Positions 24,970 through 35,479 are shown, counted from the first letter of the stretch. The stretch is DNA of 64,000 nucleotides from JAMLHH01 sp964653095 (GCA_964653095.1 CAZZEH010000006.1:1-64000); one strand, 5' to 3'. The notes: generated by a model not told the origin, from the sequence alone. Made by a program: numbers and translations.

Positions 24970-26412
24970 TTAGTCCATTTTATAAATAATTCTTGATTCA
25001 ATATCGTGGTATGCCGGAGTATCCTTCACTTCCTCCAACTGTTCTTTTCTGTACTGAGAGCCAGAAGTCTTAAGAATATGCTTAATTTCTGCAATCGCCA
25101 CGACCGGGAAAAATCTGCTAAATAATAAGAAAAGTGTCATGAAGATTCCGCCTGTCCCTACATAGATTCCTACCTCTACCCATGTCGGTGCATAGCTTGT
25201 CCAACTTGAAGGAAGATAGTCTCTGTGAAGAGATACGGCAATAATTACAAATCGCTCAAACCACATCCCTATATTTACCACTATAGATGCAAAAAAGGTA
25301 AATGCTATATTTCTTCTGAGTTTTTTAATCCAAAAGAACTGAGGGAAAATCAGGTTACAGCTCATCATAGACCAATATGCCCACCAATAAGGCCCAAATG
25401 CCCTGTTGGCAAATGCATATTGCTCAATCATAGAACCCGAATACCAAGCCACAAACAACTCTGTAAGGTATGCTGTCCCCACCATTGTACCGGTCAATAA
25501 CAAAATCTTATTCATTGATTCTATATGCGCAACGGTAATATAGTCCTCGAGATGCATAATCTTTCTCGCCACAATCATTAGTGTCAATACCATAGCAAAC
25601 CCTGAGAAAATGGCACCTGCAACGAAATAAGGCGGAAGAATAGTCGTATGCCATCCGGGAACTACAGATGTGGCAAAGTCAAAGGATACGATAGTATGCA
25701 CAGAAAGTACTAATGGGGTAGCCAATCCTGCCAATAACAAACTCAGAGTTTCCCAACGCTCCCAATGTTTTGCTTCCCCTATCCAGCCGAAACTTAAAAA
25801 ATTATAGATTTTCCATCTCCAAGAACCTTCTTTTGCCCGATCTCTGATTGTAGCAAAATCAGGAACTAATCCTGTGTACCAAAACAGCAGTGATATAGTC
25901 AGATACGTAGTTACTGCAAATACGTCCCAAAGTAATGGTGAGTTAAAGTTTGTCCAAATTGGTCCTCTTGTATTCGGATAAGGGAAAATATAGAATACAT
26001 CCCAAGGGCGACCAGTATGGAGAAGTACAAATAAACCGGCACAAACAACTGCAAAAATTGTCATCGCTTCAGCAGCACGGTTTACACCCGTTCTCCATCT
26101 TTGGCGAAACAGTAATAAAATGGCAGAAATCAAAGTCCCTGCGTGTCCTATACCAATCCACCAAACAAAGTTTGTAATATCCCAAGCCCATCCTACTGTT
26201 GTGTTTACTCCCCAGGTCCCAATTCCGTATGCAATTGTATAACCCAAACAGAACACTCCAAACAAGGCTACAAGTCCGGCTACCCCGGTGGCTAACAACC
26301 AAGTTAAGCCGACGGCTCCGGTCGTACCGCGAACAATGTCGTCTGTAATTTGCTTATACGTCTTATTGCCGGTTACTAACGGCTCACGTATAGGTGATTC
26401 GTAATGACTCAT
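24970..26412 (-). CDS. actC: Alternative complex III NrfD-like membrane subunit ActC
   Basis: The 480-residue NrfD/PsrC-type protein has about ten membrane helices and the conserved REPLVTGNKT N-terminal motif. The helices contain WWIGIGHAGTLISAILLLFR and HTTILPPYFVAGAIFSGFAM. It binds menaquinol in ACIII, next to the iron-sulfur subunit ActB. Only 2 bp separate it from the upstream actB gene, so the two are translationally coupled. Confidence 0.93.
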   Translation of the reverse strand: MSHYESPIREPLVTGNKTYKQITDDIVRGTTGAVGLTWLLATGVAGLVALFGVFCLGYTIAYGIGTWGVNTTVGWAWDITNFVWWIGIGHAGTLISAILLLFRQRWRTGVNRAAEAMTIFAVVCAGLFVLLHTGRPWDVFYIFPYPNTRGPIWTNFNSPLLWDVFAVTTYLTISLLFWYTGLVPDFATIRDRAKEGSWRWKIYNFLSFGWIGEAKHWERWETLSLLLAGLATPLVLSVHTIVSFDFATSVVPGWHTTILPPYFVAGAIFSGFAMVLTLMIVARKIMHLEDYITVAHIESMNKILLLTGTMVGTAYLTELFVAWYSGSMIEQYAFANRAFGPYWWAYWSMMSCNLIFPQFFWIKKLRRNIAFTFFASIVVNIGMWFERFVIIAVSLHRDYLPSSWTSYAPTWVEVGIYVGTGGIFMTLFLLFSRFFPVVAIAEIKHILKTSGSQYRKEQLEEVKDTPAYHDIESRIIYKMD

Positions 26413-26414
26413 GT

Positions 26415-29400
26415 TTATGCTTTTTCTTCTTTAGCGCCAATAAATGTAAATTCCGGTTCTTCATCCGTATTACGGATTTTCACTTGATATCCTACGTTTG
26501 GTAAGAAATGCTGTTCTTCGTACAAGTGGTAGTTTCTACCGCTTTCGTAGAAGATTTTATGTACTTCACTGTTTTCATCATTCCTGTCTCCAAACGTAAT
26601 AGCTCCCGTAGGACAGGCTGTCTGGCAAGCAGTAGTAGCTTCGCCGTCTCTTAGCGGTCGTCCTTCAGATTTTGCAGTAAGTTTTGCAGATTGGATTCTT
26701 TGTACACAGAAAGTGCATTTTTCCATTACTCCTCTTGATCTTACAGTTACATCCGGGTTTAGTACCATGCGCATCAAATCACTCAAAATATAAGATGCAT
26801 CGGTATGGTCATTCCACGCTCCGAAAGAGTCATTGCCCTGATAGTCATACCAGTTAAACTTACGTACTTTAAACGGACAGTTATTTGCACAATATTTTGT
26901 ACCAATACATCTGTTATACGCCATTTGATTCAGTCCTTCCGAACTGTGGCTGGTCGCATTTACAGGACATACGTTCTCACATGGTGCGTTGTCACAGTGC
27001 TGACACATCATTGGCTGGAATGCCACATCCGGATTGTCAGGGTCCCCACTGTAGTATCTGTCGATTCTCAACCAGTGCATAGAACGAGTATTGGTCATTT
27101 CTTTACGTCCTACCACCGGAATATTGTTTTCTACGTTACAAGCCACCACACAGGCACCGCAACCAATACAAGCATTGAGGTCAACTGCCATACTCCAGTG
27201 ATGTCCCGGGGTGTCAAAGCCTTTATACAATGTAGTCAGATGTGATTTAATATGTTCTCTGTCCTCATTACCTGCATTGTCATTTGCCCGGAATTGCTCC
27301 AGATTGGCTTCTCTAACAATATTACTTCTATATCTTCTCGGTCTTCCCGGAAGGTTATTGTCTTCCTGCAAAGTATGATACCTTTGAGAAAGCCCCATTT
27401 TCATTGTTTCTTTTAGCGTTTCGTAAGTAGCGCCTACACTTGAATATGTTACAGTACCATTTTCAAAGGTTACATAAGGATACGCATTTTCTCCGCAGCC
27501 ATCTGCTGCAGGTCCTACTCCTTTGCTTCTTCCAAATCCTAAAGCTATTGCAATAGTATCCTGAGCTTGTCCGTATGAAATAATCACAGGCAAAACAATT
27601 TCTTTGCCATCCACCACTACTCTGGCTTTTCTCATAGAGGCTGACTGATCCATTGCTTTTATGCCATTCCTTATAGCAAAAGTGTATGGCAATGCAATGT
27701 AGTTATCCCAGGAAACTCTTGTAATCGGATCCGGCATTTCAAGTAAATACGGGTTGTTGGAGAATTTACCGTCTCCAAGAGGTATTGACTCATACACTAC
27801 CAATTCCAATCCACCTGACTTAGGTAACTTAGCATCTATTGCCGATACGGTTGAATCAATATCAGCAGAGAGGTTTTGGCCTTCATTTTCTAATACTACA
27901 AATCCCGTTTGCAGGGCAGATTCCCATGAAGAGTTTCCTAAGATACTTGGGAAATTTGTAGTAAACCTTTCTCCGTTTTCTTTAACTAAATCATAAGCCT
28001 CAGCTTTATTACCTGTCCATCTGTTTAGAGTTACAGAAGCCTGACGGGTTTCAAATAGCTGATTAATTGTAGGCTGAACAAAAGAAATAAATCCTTTTTT
28101 AGGCTCCAATATATCCCATGACTCCAAGTAGTGATTATCCGGAACAATATACTGCACCAGTTCCGCAGACTCATCCAATCTTTCTGAAAAAGATACAGAT
28201 AATTCTGCCTTGGATATCAAGGTCTTAAATTTCTCAGAAAAAGGTGTATTGTAAACAGGATTGGCATCTAATAGTAAAATAGCTTTAACTGAGTTGTCAT
28301 CAGCAAGTGCTTTCAAATTTTCATCATTCCCCTGTTTTAGATTCAATGTTGCTGCAGTGTCAATTGTCTGACCATAATTACCAAGCAAGCCGTTGATGGC
28401 ATTGGTCAGTAACTGAATATCAAAATCATTAGTTCCCGAAACTACAATTGACTCCCCTTGGTTTGCCAATAATTCTTTGGCAAGTTTATCTACACCTGTC
28501 TGTAAATCGCCGATATTTACATTTCCTAATCCATTACCTCCGGTTGATGCAGCTATTTTATTGTACAATGCAATCAAAACTGCTTTCTCCTCGGAAGGCT
28601 TCATTGCAAATTTATAATCCGCGCTCGCACCAGTAATAGTCACATAAGACTGAAACTGATAATGGCGGGACATATTCGGATTTTCTTTAGTTGGAACTCT
28701 ATTGGCTGAATAGCGTTTGGCATTTTCAGTGGTGTTAACCCAGCCACCAAGAAAATCACAATTAAATCCTGCAATGATATTAGCTTTATCAAATAAGTAT
28801 GTTGGGATAATTGCGCTGCCCAATGTTGTTTTATTTGCTTTTCGAATCGCATAAAGAGAAGTTGGATCATAAGTCACTACTTCTGTTGTAGGATATTTTT
28901 CCTTAAACTGCTCTAAAGCTTTTTGAGTTACAATAGAGTAATTTGTATTTGTTAAAATAACAATTTTTCCTCCTGTCTCTGATATACTTTCGAGTTTAGC
29001 CGTAACTTCTTTATCTATCTGTTCCCATGTAACTGACTCACCTCCTTTTTTTGGTTGTGGAAGTCTGGCTACATCATACAATCCAATTACCGAAGCCTGA
29101 GCTCTCGCGGTTGTCCCTCCCTTATAATTTGGAGCGGCAGTATTGCCTTCTATTTTAATAGGACGATTTTCTCTTGTTTTGACAAGAATAGCCGTAAAAT
29201 CGCCTCCTTCTGCATACGCCGAAGAAAAATAATCAGCCACTCCCGGAGTCAATTCTGGAATTCGGCTGCTCTCATCTAAATTAAATACATAAGGGACAGC
29301 CTTTTTCACCGGAATTTTACAAGATGAAGCAAGAGTGGCAGCTGAAATACCCACTCCCATCATTTTCAAAAAATCTCTTCTCCCTGCTGATTCTACTTTG

Positions 29401-29522
29401 GTGGCATCTTCTACATAATCGAAAACAGGAAGTTCTTCAATAAATTCTTTAGAAGACTGTTGTTTATACAATTCTGTTTCATCTCGTTGATCTAAACTTT
29501 GCCAATATTTATTTTTACCCAT
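26415..29522 (-). CDS. actB: Alternative complex III iron-sulfur subunit ActB (TAT-variant molybdopterin oxidoreductase-like)
   Basis: The 1035-residue protein fuses a molybdopterin-oxidoreductase-like domain (about 45-750) to a four-cluster ferredoxin domain. Near the N-terminus is a variant twin-arginine motif, RRDFLKMMGVGISAATLASS, typical of Bacteroidota ActB. Cysteine groups for iron-sulfur clusters appear as CIGCGACVVAC (about 785), CQHCDNAPCENVCP (about 839), CIGTKYCANNCP (about 870), and CTFC with CQTACP (about 935-965). ActB homologues bind no molybdenum. It carries electrons from quinol toward ActA. It follows actA by 47 bp. Confidence 0.93.
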   Translation of the reverse strand: MGKNKYWQSLDQRDETELYKQQSSKEFIEELPVFDYVEDATKVESAGRRDFLKMMGVGISAATLASSCKIPVKKAVPYVFNLDESSRIPELTPGVADYFSSAYAEGGDFTAILVKTRENRPIKIEGNTAAPNYKGGTTARAQASVIGLYDVARLPQPKKGGESVTWEQIDKEVTAKLESISETGGKIVILTNTNYSIVTQKALEQFKEKYPTTEVVTYDPTSLYAIRKANKTTLGSAIIPTYLFDKANIIAGFNCDFLGGWVNTTENAKRYSANRVPTKENPNMSRHYQFQSYVTITGASADYKFAMKPSEEKAVLIALYNKIAASTGGNGLGNVNIGDLQTGVDKLAKELLANQGESIVVSGTNDFDIQLLTNAINGLLGNYGQTIDTAATLNLKQGNDENLKALADDNSVKAILLLDANPVYNTPFSEKFKTLISKAELSVSFSERLDESAELVQYIVPDNHYLESWDILEPKKGFISFVQPTINQLFETRQASVTLNRWTGNKAEAYDLVKENGERFTTNFPSILGNSSWESALQTGFVVLENEGQNLSADIDSTVSAIDAKLPKSGGLELVVYESIPLGDGKFSNNPYLLEMPDPITRVSWDNYIALPYTFAIRNGIKAMDQSASMRKARVVVDGKEIVLPVIISYGQAQDTIAIALGFGRSKGVGPAADGCGENAYPYVTFENGTVTYSSVGATYETLKETMKMGLSQRYHTLQEDNNLPGRPRRYRSNIVREANLEQFRANDNAGNEDREHIKSHLTTLYKGFDTPGHHWSMAVDLNACIGCGACVVACNVENNIPVVGRKEMTNTRSMHWLRIDRYYSGDPDNPDVAFQPMMCQHCDNAPCENVCPVNATSHSSEGLNQMAYNRCIGTKYCANNCPFKVRKFNWYDYQGNDSFGAWNDHTDASYILSDLMRMVLNPDVTVRSRGVMEKCTFCVQRIQSAKLTAKSEGRPLRDGEATTACQTACPTGAITFGDRNDENSEVHKIFYESGRNYHLYEEQHFLPNVGYQVKIRNTDEEPEFTFIGAKEEKA

Positions 29523-29569
29523 TTAATTAAATGTTTTGAGTATTCTACAATTTTTTAAAACCTATTAAT

Positions 29570-30865
29570 TTAATAGTGACATTTTGCACATTCGGTACCT
29601 CCGATGTCTTTAACTGTCACACCTGCTCTCTCTCCTTTTTTAATTTCATCGTGATACTTCTGGAAAATAGAATAGTAATCATTGTTTTGAAATTGCACTT
29701 CTGTTTCTCTGTGGCAATTTATACACCAACCCATTGATAAAGGCGCAAATTGCTGTACCACTTCCATTTCTTCGATTGGACCGTGGCAAGTCTGACATTC
29801 AATGCCGCCAACTTTTACGTGCTGTGCGTGATTAAAATATACGTGATCCGGCAAATTATGAATTTTTACCCACTGAATTGGTCTTGGCGTATATCGAAAC
29901 TGATTTGCAGCAGGATCCCATCCGCTGTACTCATATATTTTAGCAATTTCTTCTTTACCATATTTAGGCCCCTCTTGTACAAACTTGTGGCAATTCATAC
30001 AAACTGCTACAGAAGGGATGACAGCATGCTGGCTTTTGTCTGCACCGGTATGGCAATATTGACAGTCAATCTGATTTTGCCCGGCATGCAATGCATGAGA
30101 AAATTTAATAGGCTGTTCCGGCTGATAACCCTGACTTCTTCCAAAATCGATTGCACCTTTTACCATATTATAACCAAGAAAAACAACTCCGACTATAATC
30201 AAAGCACTTAGAGTCTTTTTGCTGAATATCCTTCCAAATATAGGCTGACCGGAAACAGGTTCACCTGTCTCATGTTCCTGAACAACCTTATCCAACTGAT
30301 TAGTAACGGCAGCAAGTGCCACAGCAATAAGTGCCAAAATAATAACAATTATATACAGCACCCATTTATTAGGTATAGTTGGCTTGGAGTCAGTAGCAAG
30401 AACTTCTTCACCCGCTGCTGAAGGAGGCTTCACATCTGATAATAATCCCTTCTGATCAGCCTGAACAAAGTACTCCATAATATTAATCACCTGCTCTTCG
30501 CTAAGGTGAGGGAATGGAGACATTATCGACTTGTTATATTCATTAAACAGCTCTACGGCGTAAGGGTCGCCGGATTTGATCATTTCCTGAGAGTTGTGTA
30601 CCCAACTAATAAGTTTTTGCTGAGACTCCCATCTTTCCCACGAATTAGCCAGCCCAGGGCCCAATAACTTACCTTCAACTCTGTGACAACTGGCACAATT
30701 AGCCTTAAACAATTTTTGACCGTCATGTACTCTCTCTTCAATTGTCGGATCTGACAAATCATCAAAGATTACATCTAAATCATAAGCGTGAACCTGAAAA
30801 ACAAAAATTGTTGCAAATGCGAGGAATAGTGAGCGTAATTTAAAACTACCTTTACAGTTAGACAT
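29570..30865 (-). CDS. actA: Alternative complex III multiheme cytochrome c subunit ActA, six heme sites
   Basis: Starting at 30865 the product has 431 residues with a signal peptide (about 1-27). A monoheme cytochrome c domain (CASCH, 57-61) comes first. Two hydrophobic helices follow at about 168-188 and 219-236, and then a pentaheme domain: CQYCH 268-272, CMNCH 289-293, CQTCH 357-361, CINCH 381-385 and CAKCH 426-430. The frame is open to 30898, but the promoter box TATATTTG at 30888-30895 overlaps its first codons, so transcription would start inside it. The ATG at 30865 also gives a proper signal peptide. This is the first gene of the ACIII operon. Confidence 0.92.
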   Translation of the reverse strand: MSNCKGSFKLRSLFLAFATIFVFQVHAYDLDVIFDDLSDPTIEERVHDGQKLFKANCASCHRVEGKLLGPGLANSWERWESQQKLISWVHNSQEMIKSGDPYAVELFNEYNKSIMSPFPHLSEEQVINIMEYFVQADQKGLLSDVKPPSAAGEEVLATDSKPTIPNKWVLYIIVIILALIAVALAAVTNQLDKVVQEHETGEPVSGQPIFGRIFSKKTLSALIIVGVVFLGYNMVKGAIDFGRSQGYQPEQPIKFSHALHAGQNQIDCQYCHTGADKSQHAVIPSVAVCMNCHKFVQEGPKYGKEEIAKIYEYSGWDPAANQFRYTPRPIQWVKIHNLPDHVYFNHAQHVKVGGIECQTCHGPIEEMEVVQQFAPLSMGWCINCHRETEVQFQNNDYYSIFQKYHDEIKKGERAGVTVKDIGGTECAKCHY

Positions 30866-30887
30866 TGCTTTTTTTCTTTTGACACTG

Positions 30888-30895
30888 CAAATATA
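30888..30895 (-). promoter_or_regulatory. Bacteroidota -7 box (TATATTTG) for the ACIII operon
   Basis: The minus strand reads TATATTTG, matching TAnnTTTG, and ends 22 nt before the actA ATG at 30865. It decides against the longer start at 30898. No clear -33 TTTG was found. Confidence 0.55.
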
Positions 30896-31157
30896 CATTG
30901 TACTTTATTTAAAACATTTAAAAGGCAATATTTAGACCGAGTCTAAACAATATTAACTTGCTGTTATTCAATAAATTATATATCATATATTTTACACTTA
31001 ATAATCAATTAATAAAACTAGTTGTTAAAATTCTTTTAGAGTTCTTCCGAGTTACATTTACTTTCTCATGACAAACCAAAGCATCTGAACAGCTTGCTTA
31101 TTTCTGCTTATGATTCAGTCATTAGCCGTGAAGATGCAGAAAAGTGGTATTCTGTAA

Positions 31158-32390
31158 TCAAAATAAAATTCTGGTTCGGATAGTATCCTTTACGTGTCTA
31201 AGAGCTTCCAATGCTTCTTTGGATGCATCGCCCTCAATATCTAACACGACATACCCTATTTTTTCATTGGTTTTAAGGTATTGCCCCACAACGTTTACGT
31301 TATAACCGGATATAAGTTGGTTGATTTGCGACAGAACTCCGGGAACGTTTTTATGCATATGAAGGATTCTTCGGGTATTTGATTGCACCGGCAAGTTCAA
31401 CTCAGGAATCGACTGTGAACCTATGGATGAACCGGAATCTAAAAATGAAATCATTTTATTGGCCACCTCCGCCCCTATATTTTCCTGAGCCTCCTGGGTA
31501 CTTCCTCCGATATGCGGAGTGAGGATAACGTTATCCAGACCCTGCAACGGAGATACAAAACCAAAGCCTTTTTTTTCAGGTTCTATCGGAAAAACATCTA
31601 CTGCCGCACCGCCTACTTTACCTGACAATACAGCATTTTTTAATGCTTCGATATCTACCACTGAACCTCTGGACAGGTTTTGAAAAATCACCCCCTCTTT
31701 CATTTGTTCAAATTGCTCCTGACCTATCATTAGCTTTGTTACAGGCGTGGCAGGAACGTGTAAGGTTACTATATCCGCACTTTCCAATAAATCCTTCAAT
31801 GAAAGTACCTGCTTCGCATTTCCGAGAGGCATTTTAGGTTCAATATCATAGTAGAGTACATTAAGTCCCATAGATTCTGCCATGATAGACACCTGAGTTC
31901 CTATATGCCCGTAGCCTATGATACCAATAGTTTTCCCTCGTAGTTCATATGATCTTTCTGCGTCTTTTAGCCATTCTCCGGCATGTGCTTTTTTGCTTCG
32001 CTCCGGAACTCGCCGAAGTAACATGATAGAGTTAGCAATAATCAGCTCTGCCACAGACCTGGTATTGGAATAGGGTGAATTAAAGACAGGAATACCCAAT
32101 TCCGTTGATGCAGTCAAATCAATCTGATTCGTTCCGATACAAAACGCCCCTACAGACAAAAGTTTTTTTGCTTTATTGAATACATTCTGTGTCAGATTAG
32201 TTTTAGAGCGTATTCCTATTATGTGATAATTCCCAATGCACTCCATCAGCTCCTTTTCTGTCAGAGCTGTTTTTTTGTGTTCAATATTGACATATCCATT
32301 TTTCTTAAATTCCTGAATAGCCGATATATGAATGCCCTCTAAGAGTAATATCTTAATTTTATTCTTGGGGTATGACAAGTGTTTTTCCAT
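31158..32390 (-). CDS. serA: D-3-phosphoglycerate dehydrogenase with ACT domain
   Basis: The 410-residue enzyme oxidises 3-phosphoglycerate, the first step of serine synthesis. The NAD-binding motif GIIGYGHIGTQVS is at about 155-167. The 2-hydroxyacid dehydrogenase residues are present: Arg in NLSRGSVVDI, Glu in DVFPIEPE and His in LTPHIGGST. A C-terminal ACT domain (about 335-410) suggests feedback control by serine. Length matches E. coli SerA. It stands alone, after the terminator of the TonB-receptor gene. Confidence 0.92.
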   Translation of the reverse strand: MEKHLSYPKNKIKILLLEGIHISAIQEFKKNGYVNIEHKKTALTEKELMECIGNYHIIGIRSKTNLTQNVFNKAKKLLSVGAFCIGTNQIDLTASTELGIPVFNSPYSNTRSVAELIIANSIMLLRRVPERSKKAHAGEWLKDAERSYELRGKTIGIIGYGHIGTQVSIMAESMGLNVLYYDIEPKMPLGNAKQVLSLKDLLESADIVTLHVPATPVTKLMIGQEQFEQMKEGVIFQNLSRGSVVDIEALKNAVLSGKVGGAAVDVFPIEPEKKGFGFVSPLQGLDNVILTPHIGGSTQEAQENIGAEVANKMISFLDSGSSIGSQSIPELNLPVQSNTRRILHMHKNVPGVLSQINQLISGYNVNVVGQYLKTNEKIGYVVLDIEGDASKEALEALRHVKDTIRTRILF

Positions 32391-32483
32391 ATTAAAAAAG
32401 TTTCGGAATTTAAGGAGATTGGCAGGACATTACAATGAATTATTGAAATAAGTTTAGTTTTTAATCAAAACTTAATTAAATAG

Positions 32484-32515
32484 AAAAGGGCGATATCCTA
32501 AAATATCGCCCTTTT
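32484..32515 (-). terminator. Rho-independent terminator after the first TonB-receptor gene
   Basis: A perfect 13-bp stem is formed by AAAAGGGCGATAT (32484-32496) and ATATCGCCCTTTT (32503-32515) with a 6-nt loop. On the minus strand it is followed by tctattt. It separates the receptor gene (ends 32534) from serA (starts 32390). Confidence 0.85.
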
Positions 32516-32533
32516 AATTAATCTGTGAGAGAA

Positions 32534-35479
32534 TTATTTCTTCTTGCCTCCCAAGACGCTACCGTCATAAGTCAGACCTACAAAGAAGGTTCTTCCAACC
32601 ATAGGGCCTCCGATGTTTGTCACATAGGAAGGACCCGCTATGTTTGTAGCTCCCATTCTTATAGCTGTTTTAGCTTTTTTGATATTGTAAGATACAGATG
32701 CATCTAACGCTCCGTATGCTTCAATATCTCCAAAACCGAAGCTGCTCACCCAGTAAAATTCACTCTGCCATCTGTAATTGAGGTTCAGTCCAAAGTTAGA
32801 CTTTCCAATTCCATTGCTGGCAATACCAACATTTACGACATGGGATGGAGAGTTAAAGTCCAAACTATTTCTGTCAGTACCATGTCCATCAAAATCCATA
32901 TAGCTATAGTTCGTATTTAGGAGCATATTTTGCGGAAGTCTATAACTCAAACCAATTGCCGTACCCCAGGAAGTTACTTTATTGTCCACGTTGTGGTATG
33001 GTCTTAACACAGAAGCTGATCCTGTTTCTGCTCCCGGTACTGGTTGCCCTTTATGCTCAAAGCTTTTCTTGGCAACTACGTTAGTCTGAGTAATAAAATC
33101 GTTATACCAGTTGAAATATGCATTCCAGTCAATGTACAACTTACCAGCCACTGCTTTATATCCCACTTCTAATGCAGAAAGTTTTTCCGGGCTAATATAA
33201 TCCATGTTATAAGTCTGTAACAAACTTGAATCTATCACCCCAGTCATCCTTGCTCCCATAAATGCATTGTAGGAATCAGCAGTATATGCTCCCCCTTCAT
33301 ATACTCCATATCTCTCCGCATTTTTCTTGGTTCCTCCCATCAGGATGGTAGAAGCAGGGAAGTATATAAATTGAGCTTGTGTATCCGGATTACGGAATCC
33401 TGTCTGAAAGGAAGCACGGATATTGTGCTGACGCTTATCTCCCATGGTTCCTACAACAGCAACTCTTGGTGACCATACTCCTTTGAAGTTCTCGTTTTTA
33501 TCGTAACGAATAGATGCCGATACTCTAAGTCTCTCCTGTATCATCTTCTTGGTCAGCTGTACGAAAGCACCGTACTCGTTAATCTTAATACGCGAAGCTT
33601 TGCCAGTTCCATCAGGGTCTTCATTCAACACTGTCCCATCTGTAAAGATACCGTACATTCTGTGGTTAGCTCCTAACAAGATTCCTAACTTATCTTTAAG
33701 CAAAGATGTGAAATCATAAGTAGCTTCTGTATGGAACAATCTTGATTTATCCTTAAATGAAGAACCTCCCAAAATTCCTTTTGCAGGGTCCGCATGCTGG
33801 AACAAAGTGTTTTTAATAGTTTTTACAGCCTCTTCAAATTCCGGAGTACCTGCCTTAGGAAGCAATGCATCTGCTCCTCCTCTTGCAACTCTGTTTGCAC
33901 CATCAAATAATGCCGGAGATTTAAAAAATTCAGGCAAATTTGCAGGATCTCCTCCGCCTCCTAAATATTCTAACGCTGACTGCATATATGCTCCAATGAA
34001 GTTTCCTAAATATGTTGGCGCCCATGCTGCCGCTGTTCCTGCCATCAACTCGTTGGTATAAGAGCCCAAAGCTGTCATATTGTATGAATCTCCTGCATGA
34101 GTCTGAGTCATATAGGAACGCACCATGAAATTCTTACCGGTGGCCTCTATTTTATTGGAGAACGATCTGAAATCTCTCAATACATACTTCTCAGAACCCT
34201 GATATATAGTGTTTCCACTACCCATTCTAAACATATAGTTGATATCAATATCTTCTCTCGGCCTATAATATATTGCTGCAGTACCTTTAATACTACTGGC
34301 TTTTCTGTCTGTCAAAAGGTCACTTTCACGCAAACCAGTTCTTCTTAATTGTACTGTTGGTAAATATCCGAAATTGCTTCTTATGAATCCAGCTGCAACG
34401 GCTTCATCACCTCCAAAAGCCGGGGCAAATTTAGGTGCCAATGCCTGAATCAACCCTTCTTTGGTAGCATGACCATCAGGTAATAGGTTGAGTGGAACTG
34501 TAGATAATACACCTTCATCACCATAAGTATTCACACCATTAAACTGCAATGGCGGTAGCGAGTTAGGGTCATTAGGATCATAAGTTTCTTTTGTAACTAC
34601 ATCTGTATAGTAATCATCTGATTTCCAGTCTGTTGCTCCGAAATAGCTTGCAGTGACTTTGAACCCGAATTTGTTCCATGCCTTTGCATAACGCAAATCA
34701 GCATTATACAAAGGATTCACATCGTCATTGGAAGCTTTACTGAAACCTCCTTTTAGTGATAGTGTTAATCCTTCGTAATCAAACGGACTCTTACTGTTCA
34801 TCATCATGATACCGTTGAAAGCGTTTGGACCGTATAACGCAGAGGCCGCTCCGGGAACCAATTCGATGCTTTGAATATCGTTTTCTCCAATACCTATCAG
34901 GTTACCCATTGGGAAGTTTAAGAGCGGTGCAGAGTTATCAATACCGTCCACCAACTGCACAAAACGGGTGTTGGCAATACCACCAAAACCTCTTGTGTTA
35001 ATTGCGTTGAAAGACATGGAACCGGAAGCACCTGTTACTCCTTTAAGCTTCAGCATCTGATCATAATAATCCGATGAGGTCGAAGCCTTAATTGTCTGTA
35101 AATCCAATTTCTCAATTGATACCGGAGATTCCAAGAGCTTTTCCTCCACCCTGGAGGCAGACACTACTACTTCTTGTAAGAATGAACTTTCTTCTGCAAG
35201 CGTAATCTGCAGATCGCTCTCACTCTCATTAATGACTAATTCTTTGCTTTCGTGTCCAACATAAGAAACGACAACCGTAAAAGGAGTCGCTTCACTAATC
35301 GTCAGAGAAAACTTTCCGTCAAAATCTGTTATAGTACCAGATGATGTTCCTTTAAGAACAATATTGGCACCAATAAGCGGCTCACTGTTATTACCCGTAA
35401 CAGTTCCACTAATAGTGGTTTGGGCGTAAAGACTTGTTAGCCCAAAACACATTGCTAATAACAAAAAGGCATGTTTCAT
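32534..35479 (-). CDS. TonB-dependent receptor with carboxypeptidase-like regulatory domain (paralog 1)
   Basis: The 981-residue outer-membrane protein has a signal peptide (1-20, ending SLYAQ). A carboxypeptidase-D regulatory-like domain follows at about 22-108 (TTISGTVTGNNSEPLIGANI). Then come the plug domain at about 115-240 (NTRGFGGIANTRFVQLVDGI, GAASALYGPNAFNGIM) and a beta-barrel to the C-terminus. It should take up a bulky nutrient through TonB energy; the substrate is not visible. There is no SusD-like gene beside it. It is a tandem paralog of the next gene upstream, with long near-identical stretches in the plug and barrel. Confidence 0.9.
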   Translation of the reverse strand: MKHAFLLLAMCFGLTSLYAQTTISGTVTGNNSEPLIGANIVLKGTSSGTITDFDGKFSLTISEATPFTVVVSYVGHESKELVINESESDLQITLAEESSFLQEVVVSASRVEEKLLESPVSIEKLDLQTIKASTSSDYYDQMLKLKGVTGASGSMSFNAINTRGFGGIANTRFVQLVDGIDNSAPLLNFPMGNLIGIGENDIQSIELVPGAASALYGPNAFNGIMMMNSKSPFDYEGLTLSLKGGFSKASNDDVNPLYNADLRYAKAWNKFGFKVTASYFGATDWKSDDYYTDVVTKETYDPNDPNSLPPLQFNGVNTYGDEGVLSTVPLNLLPDGHATKEGLIQALAPKFAPAFGGDEAVAAGFIRSNFGYLPTVQLRRTGLRESDLLTDRKASSIKGTAAIYYRPREDIDINYMFRMGSGNTIYQGSEKYVLRDFRSFSNKIEATGKNFMVRSYMTQTHAGDSYNMTALGSYTNELMAGTAAAWAPTYLGNFIGAYMQSALEYLGGGGDPANLPEFFKSPALFDGANRVARGGADALLPKAGTPEFEEAVKTIKNTLFQHADPAKGILGGSSFKDKSRLFHTEATYDFTSLLKDKLGILLGANHRMYGIFTDGTVLNEDPDGTGKASRIKINEYGAFVQLTKKMIQERLRVSASIRYDKNENFKGVWSPRVAVVGTMGDKRQHNIRASFQTGFRNPDTQAQFIYFPASTILMGGTKKNAERYGVYEGGAYTADSYNAFMGARMTGVIDSSLLQTYNMDYISPEKLSALEVGYKAVAGKLYIDWNAYFNWYNDFITQTNVVAKKSFEHKGQPVPGAETGSASVLRPYHNVDNKVTSWGTAIGLSYRLPQNMLLNTNYSYMDFDGHGTDRNSLDFNSPSHVVNVGIASNGIGKSNFGLNLNYRWQSEFYWVSSFGFGDIEAYGALDASVSYNIKKAKTAIRMGATNIAGPSYVTNIGGPMVGRTFFVGLTYDGSVLGGKKK

